Below, piece after piece: positions 26,701 to 37,400 of a stretch of DNA of 64,000 bases (its first letter is position 1; each line of letters begins with the position of its first letter). The position numbers were made by a program, and so were the translations under genes. Under the pieces are notes generated by a model. The model saw nothing but the letters and a program-made list of their open reading frames with translations, ran no database searches and had not been told where the DNA came from. Origin of the DNA: Pomacea canaliculata (Eukaryota > Mollusca > Gastropoda > Architaenioglossa > Ampullariidae); contig NC_037599.1 in the NCBI RefSeq assembly GCF_003073045.1, forward strand, positions 23,378,555-23,442,554. The letters are read 5' to 3'.

Positions 26701-28379
26701 TGTAGATGTGTCCTCACTTGTTGCTACTGGAGGAGGTCAAAGGCTAAAATAGAAGCTATGCATGTGCCCTGGCCAAAGCCAAACACTAAGGTTTGTACAA
26801 TACATTCATTCTTTCAGTGACATGTATTGATGATCAATGAAATTCTTTTAGTATTGAACATAAAAAGTCATTAATAGACTAAAAAAAGAAACAAAATATT
26901 CCAATGTTATTATTTTTTTTAAATGTTTGTAGTTTGTAACTGTATAGTGAAAGGGGAACAATCATCAGACACCTCTCTTATGTCTGGCAGCAGTCTCTCC
27001 TGTATAAAAAGCCAGGAAGTGCTTTTCCATTTTTCACCAAAATTCCTGCTACACCCAAGCATGTTTTATCTGGAGATTCTGGAATTGAAGATGGAGGTGT
27101 TGATGGTATATATACGAGGTCAATGTTGACAGAAAGTGGTGACAACAGACCATGCTGTACACAAGCAACAATTGGTAAGTTATAGCAAAAATTATGATAC
27201 AAAAACAACACAATGTAGCCAACAGGTACATGCTATCATGCTAGTAGGATTGAATTTGAATGGAGATGACAAAGTTGGTTGACGGTGATAAAAGGGGTCT
27301 GCCTGTGATTGTAGTAAATTCCAGCATTAATTGCTAGGTGTAGGTGTAATGTCAAAATTAAAATTGTCATCTGGCGATGCGTGACGGAGGCTGTGAGGCT
27401 GCCAAGTTGTTTGAAGAATTAAGCAGTCTTTATATGGGGCTATTGATCATTGCGGTGTTTTCCTGTTTCGCCTTTTGCATCTGTTCATCTCCTATTTTTT
27501 CGACAAGAATATCTTAAAAGTTTACAGAGTTTATGTTCTACAGGAATTTTCAAGCATGAGCTTTAACTCTTGCAATCAATACAACATGATTCCGGCCTCT
27601 TTACTCGTCACAGTTATGTGTTCTATATAGCAATTACCAGAAGAGATGAATTGCAATGCAGCAAAAAACTGCTGGTAGATCAGGATTTTAAAATATTTCG
27701 TGAAAATATAATTGCAAAACATATGCATGCAAGAACTGGCAATACACTGTACAAGTAAGACACGCGTAAGATTGTTTAGTGCAGGAAATAAGGATAAACT
27801 CTAATTTCACAAATCCAAATTATCAAAACAATAATGGAAGCAGTTCTGTCAGAAATGACATATCATCTTTGAAAATGAACTATTATCATCTTCGTCATTT
27901 GCATTATATAGATAATGTCTTTGCATAACTTCTTAACACTGGGTTCCTGTATTTCAGACAACAGTCATGGCCATCTTTATAATAAGGAATTTTCTTGGTG
28001 TTCAGGGTCCTTATATGGCTATCACCTGCACATCGAACAGGAGGATAGCCAGTCCCAGTCGATTCAGCGGTACCAACTGATCAGGTTCGAACCACCCGCC
28101 AGCTCTACTGTGTGTGATGACAATGATGAGACAGAGGACAGCGAGGAAAAAGAGGAGCTGAGTGACAGCGATTTGTCGTCAGAGTGTAGCAACTCCTCAC
28201 ATCACAGCTCTAACCATGGCTCTGTCTACTCCTTGTCTTATTCAGAGAATATTCTGTCAAGACTCCCCAAAGCTTTGTTTCAACCTTCAGGACAAGGGTT
28301 GCATGAACGAAACTCGGACACTAGCTGTACACTAGGGGTGTCATGTCCTGATGAAAGCGATGATGATAATGATAGATGA
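17735..28379 (+). CDS. Receptor 2: gp130/Domeless-like class I cytokine receptor
   Basis: Fifteen exons join in phase: 17735-18049, 18620-18757, 19995-20186 (start less sure), 20888-21186, 21766-21913, 22349-22437, 22652-22904, 23346-23506, 23754-23907, 24623-24799, 25066-25209, 26016-26079, 26706-26790, about 26991-27174 and 27958-28379. They give about 940 residues without the signal peptide, whose exon was not found. Order: Ig-like domain (1-105), five FN3 domains of two exons each (to about 690), one membrane helix (VIIVAFILVGLTVFSLG), Box1 (VPWPKP), then an acidic serine-rich tail. FN3-2 carries LRPERNRFREEFGFYRNL, strongly conserved in receptor 3. No true WSXWS is present; FN3-5 ends in SSSWTC. 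The tail holds YQLI and an IEDG segment shared with receptor 1. Family knowledge predicts cell-surface signalling through JAK/STAT; the ligand is unknown. An AATAAA lies at 28417-28422. Confidence 0.85.
19215..19380. repeat. Interspersed repeat fragment in a receptor 2 intron
   Basis: 'tttaataataattaagcatttctatggcac' is split here as an AAT-rich lead, a 'gcatttctatgg' core, a 'caagcccaatacactttgac' segment and a CA-rich tail ending in an A-run. The layout resembles the dispersed repeat at 10459-10800. The family was not identified. Confidence 0.4.
25544..25718. mobile_element. hAT-type MITE, 175 bp, in a receptor 2 intron
   Basis: The ends are CAGGGCTTCTGCTAAG and, read in reverse complement, CAGGGCTTCTGCTTAC: a terminal inverted repeat with 13 identical leading bases. 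The flanks are ACTGATCA (25536-25543) and ACTGATCT (25719-25726), an 8-bp target-site duplication with one mismatch. The interior holds a small palindrome 'ggggtcccagggacccc'. It is non-autonomous and lies in the intron before the transmembrane exon, clear of the splice sites. Confidence 0.88.
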
Positions 28380-29789
28380 GATTAAACACTGGTGTCTGCA
28401 GATCAGATATATTAATAATAAATGCAACATTTACAAAGCGAATACTCACACTCCTATAAGGAGTATGCTCGGAGTGCTTCAGAACAAGAAAGAAACATGG
28501 TTAGCATACGAGGACAGGAAAACAACATATGAACTATAAGATATATAGTGTGTAGTGAACCCACGGACATGACAGGACTTGTTGGGTTTCCTCGATCCTC
28601 AAGGGAGCTGCATAAGAATGCCGAGAAATCTCAGAGTCGGGGGTTTCATCATTATCTTGTTATCATTCTCGAGAGTAACGGACAGATACAAATGTTTCCT
28701 GAGAATAAACTGAAGAAGAATATATGAGGAACCACCCGAACTTCTTGTATTAAAAATGCATTTCCTGGAGTGACTGAAGCTGTTAATATTAAGACAGTTG
28801 TAATTTTGCATACAATGACTTGTCTCCATAGTTACATATTTTCTACCCTAATGGTTCACTGGTCAAGTTACCACCGCTCCTGACAGGATGGTGAAGGCAG
28901 GGCCATCAATGTGCCCAGTGACACGGGACACGCTGGGGTGGAAGATTTTGAGTACCCTGCGAACTTCCCTGATTAGGTCCGAGACCAAAGTGTGACCAGA
29001 GACACCACACCTGCATGAAGAGGCAACTCAGCCTCGGACTACGAGAAACTCATCTTTTTCCGACTCTGCGGACTGGCGAACGAGGGTTCATCTCGAGGAG
29101 TAAGTTGTGAAAGCATACTTGTGGACATACAGTTAATTTGTGGGAGCATAGCTTTCTAACTGACGGTGGATTATATTCCAGTTCGTGTGTGTGTGTATAT
29201 ATATTGACTGTGCATGATACATGTGAACTGTAAATTATACCCGCACACTGTGGAGGAGGATGCAAACTGTGGAACATTGTTCAGTTCCTGTAGAAAATTT
29301 AGAGTCGTCAAGAGTGAAAGACTATTGCCAACAACAAGCATATGAATATAGTGTAGATAATTTTTGTATGTATATCTGATTCTATTTTGCACATTGCTTT
29401 TCTTTTTTAATTATATTTTGTTTTCTTTGCATACAAACATCTATTTGATTTTGTGGATGTGCATGTGTGAGTGTTGTAAGGATGCATTGAATTCTAAGTC
29501 AGGCATTATCCAGTGCGACAGAGGATCAGCTGAGGTCGAATTAGGGGAGATAACCTAGCTATAGTTTTCTAGTTCAAATTTTACAGAATTCAGAAATGTT
29601 TTAAAATTATTTTGCTACTTGTGGACTGCTGGAAATGATTAAATATTACATTGTCAGCGGTAATAAGTAGCTGGTGAAAATTTCAGACCTCTAATTCAGT
29701 GGGTAAAAAACTTGATTGAAATAGTCGCCCAATCACATACTTGGTGAGATAATTAACTGTGTAAAAAAGAGTGAAACAATATGTTTTCT
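28380..29789. other. 3' flank of receptor 2, no gene seen
   Basis: Likely begins with the receptor 2 3' UTR; AATAAA hexamers lie at 28417-28422 and near 28703. A somewhat GC-richer block (about 28860-29100) has no recognisable domain. A short GT/TA repeat lies near 29185-29205. Confidence 0.4.
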
Positions 29790-29999
29790 GATCTCGCTCC
29801 TAAACGTTTCTGATAAAATCTTTTTTTTTTCTTGGGCAAAGGCTGCTAAGTCCTGGTTCATCAGTAGAGGTGGTGGATTAGGAACATCAAAGAGGGTAGG
29901 AAAAGCATTGTACACTATCTTTTTTCCTTCTACTGGTACATTGAATTGACTAGATTGAAAGTGTTTACTATACAGATAGCAGCTCCCAACAGAAAGCAC
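29790..29999 (-). pseudogene. Fragment resembling the C-terminal half of a THAP zinc finger
   Basis: The minus strand reads a YSKHFQSSQF segment, then NAFPTLFDVPNPPP. In THAP domains a C..HF pattern is followed by a hydrophobic stretch and an AVPTIF-type box, and this fits. The N-terminal cysteines and the rest of a THAP protein are not visible. THAP fingers occur in host proteins and in P-type DNA transposases, and either could be the source. The frame is open for 88 codons but looks isolated. Confidence 0.45.
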
Positions 30000-32900
30000 C
30001 TTGGAAGTTTTACCTATATTTAGTTCAGATGGGGGCTAGTCTGAACACAAATTCTGCACCTGAAATAATGATAATCATTCACTTGAACCAGCTAGGGAGC
30101 TTGAAATTATCTCAACATGACTATTAAATCACAATTCCTGTTCTATAAAAGATCTGAGAAAGCATTACTACAAACTGCATTCATTTTACTGACATAAGCT
30201 GCTGGTGTCCTGTCATTCCTGAAGCAAAGATGATATTAAATAAAGAATTAGCTAAAGGTTTCCATTAAATGTGGGTTGAAACTGTGACCATAGACAACAT
30301 ACACTTGTGTGCAAACCACAGAAAGCCACAAAAGGAAAGATTAACAACACATGTGCTCTCTTTACTATCCTATCATAAAATTCTAGCATATCTGTGTATT
30401 TAGTTTATATCATCAAGCACCAATAAGAAGTTCATGCCGGGGCAAAGAGACTACGGACTAGGTAGTCTTATTATAATAAAAAGTCTGCTAGCTGGTACCT
30501 GAATCAGGGTAGATCATTACATTGAAGAGAAGAAGATATTTTGTTTGTGTCGATGTCCAGTAAATCGCAGTCCAGTATTGTGTATACTATTACGATGATA
30601 TCTTTCAGTTTGGTTAATAGTGCAACAAAGCAGTACACTTACGGTAATTATATTCTTGATATCAAAAGTCGTTAAATTCCATCTTCTCGCTGCTCTTCCG
30701 GAAGTCAGGTCGTCTTCTGGTTCGCCGAGACTGACTGCGGAGAATTTCTCAAGAGGCTAAGAGTGAGTCTCGGCAGACAGACATCGGTCCACGTCCATGA
30801 TACAAACTTTTTTGTTTGTTTGTTTGTTGTTTTTTATTTAGCAAAATTGACCTTTTCGTAAGTGGTTTTACATCAGTCTCAAACTAATTCAAGTTTTACC
30901 ATAGTTCTCACTATCTGTATGTGAACAGCTTTGGGACTAGGGATGGTCATCAAGCTGTGCCGAGACCGGAGATAATGCAAATGTTGCGCAAACCAACGCT
31001 TATCTCCTTCATTTGAAGCAGGACTGACATGGAGGCTCGGCAAATCCGTGTAAGCATGACAAACACGTGTCGACTGGTCCTAACAAACACTAGCTTCAGG
31101 CAACCGCCACAGTGAAGGAGACAAAAATAAGGCTGGCGTCAGTTATGTTAGCACACATGGTCATTATTAGTCCATCTCACTCAACTGTCTATAGTTGCAT
31201 TCATCAAATTACCGGGTAGTTTCATTTGTGAGTAAATTTGCATTGCATTTTATACATTGTTTATTTTCTTAATATTTCATGGAAACAGGTGAAATTTATA
31301 AAATGTATTATTGGTATGAATATGTGATGGGTTATAAACAGCAGTTTGTATGTCTTGTTTGGGTGATATAACTGATAGTGTGCACAAGTAAGCACAGGTC
31401 TGCTTGTCAATGTCTTGATAAGGTTATCTGGAGAGACTGTCATGGAGAAACCACCAGGTAATGATAAAGTTACTGAGCCGCAAATAGGTGAGGCCATGCA
31501 CCCTTCCCTTGCATCTTGTGACAAAGGGATGTGTCAGTGATGTGCACTCAGGACCAACCCATGCCATCATCAATATTTTCTTCACAAATTGCTTTTCTCG
31601 ACTGTGACTTGTAGCCGGGTGGTTCTCGACTTCAGAAGTGAGTTGCCAGACATGTTTATTTCATCAAACATGTACAGTTTATGTTCGATAATTGTTCTTA
31701 TTGGTTTTAAACCCTCTAAGCGTGCTTCTTCAGAGTAAGCTATACCCAGATCATCCACCTCCTTCATTGACATCCTCGCATACGCTTCTTTCACTGGTAA
31801 TTCGTTCGTACTGATGTTTACTGAAGGTATAAAAACTTCCGGTCATGTTTATTTGAGTAATAGATTTGACATAATTTTGTTGTTTCCAAAGACCCTAAAA
31901 TGAAATCTCAGAATGGACACATCAGACAAAGGTTTCCTAAGAACTTGTATCTCTGTATATATTGCTGTGCCCACACAAGTCACGGACACTTATGGATAAC
32001 ATGTTTATGTATAAAATAGGGGTACGAATACTCATGCACCCACTTAGTGTACTCTATGCACATTTCCGATGAGAGTCAGTATAGTAGCTATACTACATGA
32101 TCATAAAACGGTAGAGTAGCTATGCTGCAGGATTCAGAACTTGGTATAGTAGCTAGACTGCATGAACCTTTCTGACAACTTCATGCACATTGCTACACGG
32201 CTGTTATTTTCCTTTGTGACATTCCATTTCTTTAAAAGAAATTGTCCCATTCGACTTTATTTCATTTCCGGATACCAAGACTGTCGAAAATAAGGAAATG
32301 GGGAGGTCGAAATCTTTGCTTCACCAACAATGCTTCCCCAGATGCAGGGTCACTCTTGCAGAATATCAGTGCGTTGACCTTTGGCCTGCTAAGAAATGTC
32401 GCAGAATAATGAACATGGATTATTTCCTGAAAAGCCATCTGGCCGTTGCGGAAGAAGATATTTGGTAAAAATTTCCTTCGCAACCCGCCACCCTCCTCCC
32501 TCCAAATCCTCCATCTTCCCACAAAGGAGTTGAACTTGAACTAAGGAACGTGAGTCGCCCGGTGGATTGTGTGAAACATCGTCGCCACACTTGAGTGTGT
32601 TGGTAGAACTCACACTCATTATGGAATTAGCACAGAGCCTGGGGAGCAGAGCGACTTTTTACCAATCCTGCACGGACGCATCACCACCATCATTTACTTC
32701 CTCCTTCCTCATCGTCTCTAAACAACTTTTTATTCGCCTCTAACTTATTTTATTTCCACTCGTTGTTCTAGCTGGCAATGAAACGTGTCGATGCACTTTT
32801 TGAGTTCAGTTTTATAAAAATTCATCACCTACATTAAAAACAGCCCATGATGTCAGCAAGCGAAAGTGTGTCCTTCATTGTTTGAGTCCCTGGTTCAGGG

Positions 32901-33170
32901 TACAGGCGCACTTTGAACTTTGCGACATCGCACTATTAATTTCCTGCTCACTGAGAATGATAAAACAAATAAATCTCTCTCTTCCGCCTTCACTCCCGCC
33001 TCTCTTCTTGGCGCTTCCCTCCCTCACCACACACACCCACACCCGTACACACTCACACACACACGCACACACATCGTGAACAATCTCTCATACACGAACG
33101 CTACCCTTGCAGAATTTGTCTGGAAACATTTCTAGGTGAATTAGACTGTTGAACTGGCATATTCCGGGTG
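30000..33170. other. Intergenic stretch between receptors 2 and 3
   Basis: No gene was recognised. Minus-strand open frames at 31261-31524, 31582-31794 and 32262-32522 have no family resemblance. A CA-rich stretch lies near 33030-33073, and the minisatellite at 32079-32170 is listed separately. Confidence 0.35.
32079..32170. repeat. Three-copy minisatellite, about 33 bp unit
   Basis: Units begin 'gtatagtagctatactaca', 'gtagagtagctatgctgca' and 'gtatagtagctagactgca'. The first 19 bases are well conserved and the rest of each unit is looser. No function is evident. Confidence 0.75.
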
Positions 33171-33175
33171 CAGGG

Positions 33176-33218
33176 TATATAAATGGCAAGACCCATGCAT
33201 TGTCTGGAAGTTTCAGTC
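33176..33218 (+). promoter_or_regulatory. Candidate TATA-box core promoter upstream of receptor 3
   Basis: TATATAAA at 33176-33183 is followed by TCAGTC at 33213-33218, which fits an arthropod-style initiator. The spacing from TATA to the candidate start is a little long. The site lies about 1.2 kb before the first recognised receptor 3 exon, so it could drive a 5' exon carrying the signal peptide. This is inference from motif placement only. Confidence 0.3.
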
Positions 33219-33651
33219 GCAGATCTTTGGCAGAACGAGGCAAGTGTTTATTCAGGGATGAATCTTGCATGGGTGTGTTTTAAACCTGTAAACTGGAGTT
33301 TGTGTACAGGTCCGCTTACACAGAGGTTCATTCGTTCATTCAGTCATTTATTCATTCATTAATACACATTAATGTTCGCATAGATTTGGAGAGAGATAGA
33401 TGGATAGACAAAGTGTGCTTGTGTGAAACACATTTTTTTTCATGGTCCTTTATCAGGAATAATTTCTTTCGATGTCAATATATTTAACTTCACATAAAGT
33501 TAATAGATCTCGTAAAATGTATTATAGAAATGTATATATATATATATGTATTTATATTTATTACAAAAAGAGAGCATTATAACAGAATATTATTCTTATT
33601 TCAGTTATCCCGACTGCAGGATACAAAACTTATTTAACAAATCTTTCTTAT

Positions 33652-34023
33652 CTACCTTGCTAGATAGTTGACTTGCTGCATGATTCCTGTGTGCATGTCA
33701 TCAGGTAAGAATGCAGGACAAATGAAGATATATGAATAGGATATTTGTGTACCTGTATCTAATAGGTGGATATATATATAATCAGGAAGAAATGTGTCAT
33801 CCGTAAAATGTTTATCCGTTGTCGATAGCCACAGCCTCAATATGGATTTGCAATCGAAGCTCACAACAGCACTGAGGACAATTATGAAGAAGAGATGAGT
33901 GTTATTGGAGATGAATTGCTGTTTGGATTTGGTTCCGACCATTTTCTTGGCTGACTGCTGAATGGCACTCAGGAGAACTCGGGTATCGTCACTTCCGCTC
34001 ATGGTGCTGCTTGCAGGCTGCAT
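33652..34023 (-). CDS. Uncertain 123-codon open frame with one hydrophobic segment
   Basis: The frame opens at 34023. A second ATG (34002-34000) sits in an acceptable start context (agcaccATG). The first 60 residues have balanced, coding-like composition and a hydrophobic stretch LFFIIVLSAVVSF. The C-terminal part turns AT-rich and low in coding character. No family was recognised. It is antisense to the region just upstream of receptor 3. It could be the first exon of a minus-strand gene or chance. Confidence 0.18.
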   Translation of the reverse strand: MQPASSTMSGSDDTRVLLSAIQQSAKKMVGTKSKQQFISNNTHLFFIIVLSAVVSFDCKSILRLWLSTTDKHFTDDTFLPDYIYIHLLDTGTQISYSYIFICPAFLPDDMHTGIMQQVNYLAR

Positions 34024-34428
34024 GGAGTGCGCACAGCTACGTGAGTTGTCATGACGACACGAATGAACATGTCAATGAACACCTAAATAAAGGATTTTTA
34101 AAAAAAAATTAATGCACGCACTACATTTATGTGCACACACACATGCATTTCAAGTTTGCAAGAAACCTAGAAAGTAGACGGCAGGCGCACATACACATGC
34201 ACACACGTACTCTTGCTGATTGAATATCAACGATTTATCGATAATAGTAATAATATGTAATCTTATTCGACATTTTTTTATGACGAGTGGTATTTGAGCA
34301 CGTATAATGCTCAAATGAGTTTGTGATGTATGTATGATGTACAGCGAATAATGTAATTCAAAATCTCTTTTTCTCTCGAAAAACTCCTCTGCGCATGACA
34401 CCCTTCAACCTTCTGGTTGTCGATGCAG

Positions 34429-37400
34429 TGTCTCTGGACTTCATTCCAAACCCGAGCGAATCACCAAGGTTTCCTGGAAACGGCTTCTTTCATCCTGGCG
34501 ATATGGTCCGAGTTAAATGCCAGTACAATGCCGCAGAATGTGAAAGTAGGAATCACACCCATCTGGTCATTGTCCCGGAGGGGAAACTCCGATTGACGGA
34601 CGCTGGCCGAGGCAAATGTTGGACAGAAGTCAAGATTGAGAACATCACTCTCGTGGAAGGAAAAGAATTTATCAGGTGTAGTGACACGGAAGACCAGACA
34701 CAAGTTAGAAGACGGTCGATTCGTGTTGGTTGTGAGTAGTCACTTATTTTATTTGTTATAACTTCTGCATGAATTTCTCTGTACTGGTTTTATCTTCCAT
34801 GTATATTTTTTTGGGTGAGGTCAAGAAAGACACCAAGGTGCTATGCATCAGACTATTCTATAACTGTCCTTTGAAACCCATAATCCAATAAGTATTAGAA
34901 CTACTTACCACTCGTGTATTTACAGTGCATCACCTTACAAAAGTGTGGAAACAGCTAGTGATGGGTCCGTATGATTCACTGTAGCTTGACTATCACAATT
35001 CTGAAATAATTTAATTTGCACCAGAAATTTTAAGTGAAGTAGGAATTATTGGAGAAAATGTAAACAAACTTTATGCATTATTATCAAAATGAAAAATGTG
35101 CTGCTATCCTGTGTCTCAGATCCTCCGGTACAACCAACAAATCTCACAGTCGAATTTATTCCCCTCGATACGATTCGTCTCTGGCTGGATCCAGTTAAAA
35201 TAGGAATGGACCTGAATGACAATACAACATTGTGGACTGTGAATTTTATTTGGAGGTAATACCAGTTGTTTATATATATATTTCGCAGAAGAGAAGAAGG
35301 TATATATAGGAATTCCCCTATCAGTGTCTCTTTCGTGGGTTAGATGCTAAGACTAGTGGTATGTGAGCTGAGATGTGACTGAGCAGCTGCTGAGAAAGAA
35401 GCAAAAAATGTCTCAAATTAAATGTTTTGTTTGAATATTTGCGGAGCACTCAAATCAATTAAAATAGAGGAATGCTGTTTGTGTTTGAGTTATTTCCCAT
35501 TTTTTAACATAAAATATTTTCTTTAATTTCTTTTAAAAATCTCAATTTGTATGGTTACATCCTGTTGTTTCCTTTGTATTGATGCGGTCCTGCTACAACT
35601 CTTTTGACTGAGTGAAGTTTGGCTGTGCAGGGTATATTTCTTGCAGGGTGATATCTTGGACATGCTATTCCTTCTCTGTATACGTGGCACCTGTTTATAG
35701 GGCCTGCTACTTGACCTGCTGACTCGGTGTAAACCATCAGTTCCCTTTATTATCTTCTTTGAATCACTTTATGCCGGACTTTTCATGACCTACTTAGGGA
35801 TGGTCCTAACGAGTGCGGGACAACGAAGACAGAGCAGCTGACCTCTTCCAGCAGTTTCGTCGCCTGCACCTTGAACCTGACGGGTCGTAACAAAGATCAC
35901 GGGACTTACGTTGGAGACCACGGAGGCAGTGTGTACAAACCTGTCACCTTTAACATCAGCGTCAACAACCTATTTGGACAAGCTCAAGTGGAGGAATCTT
36001 TTGACTTGTGTTTTAATGGTAAGTGCACAGGTTATAGAGTGAACACCACTAAGTGTTAAAAGTTTCTTCAATGGTATTGAAATGATTAAGAGGACAATAA
36101 CAGAAAAAATTATAATGTAATTATGTACATTGTTGATTGTTATTTGAACTTCGAACTAAAGCAAATTTTTGTTTATTTTTTGGCCGCAAACCAGACAACA
36201 GAGATATATTGTTGAAATGATATTGTGCTCATGCAGTCAGACCGGGTAAGGTGCAAGGGGCTCGGGTGGTAGAGCGAGGCGAGACCTGGCTTAATCTGAC
36301 CCTTGACCTACCAGGCGGTATTGACAAGCCAATGCTCCAGTATATGTCCTACGGCAATGACAGCGACCAAATGAGACTGCGCTACACTCTCGACCAAGTC
36401 TCGGAGAAGGACGAGAACAGGTTACGGCCCGAGAGACTGGCATTCTACCAGAACTTCGGTTTTTACCGCAACTTGCACGAAGACGAAGAAGCCAGGACGA
36501 GGCTCAACTTCAGTCTCCAACTTCCTTTTACTAAAGTAAGAATGTCTCAGACCTGTCTCTTGTTTCACCACCTTTGTCTTTCTCCCTCTCCCCAGCTTCC
36601 TCCCCCGTGTCTTTTGGAAAGCGCGCGTATGTTATGCTTGTATATGTAAGTGTTGTGTGGTGTATTCATTTGTGTGTGCGTTGGTCCGCGCATTTGTGTA
36701 CTTGATTCTTTTACTTTATAGTAAGTTTGACTATACACTACCATGATTACTATTTCTACCTCTACTTTTTTACCTTTGTATACTCACTGTCTTTTCTGCA
36801 GTCTCAAATTAAAAACATAATTTTTATCGCAAATTTCAACATTACAGTATGGGCAATGTTTTGTATGGCTGTATGCTTTAGTGTTTAATATTTGTATGTG
36901 TGTGCATATGCTTTACACCACCAGGAGGTACCCTGGTCAGACATAAATTCTACTACTCTGCATTTGAGCATATCCGGGTTGTCGCCAAACACCCATTACA
37001 GGGTGGAGCTTCGTCTTCTTGCACGCTACCCGGGACCCCTGTTTGAAATGCCGCTTGACGAAACGTTAACATCTGAAAGCGGTCAGTCTCTTGCTTTTTA
37101 GTGTTCTTTCTTGTGTCTCTCCTTTCTCACTCTTTCTGCCTATTAGTCTTTAGTCTTGTTTCAAATCTGTAATAAATATTATGTCAATTCATGTCTTCAT
37201 AACTCATTTGTTTTGTCATTTTGTTTAATTATCACAATTACTAGATTCATTAAAGTCTTTATTGATTCGTCGTTTACAAACTGAGCAAGTATTTTAATTC
37301 GATCGAAGTAAGTCGCCACTTCCATCAAGATTGAAAAATCTCATGTCCTGAATGAATTAACTGAGATGTATTCTCGTCTCCTCGGCGCCAAAAATACTAA

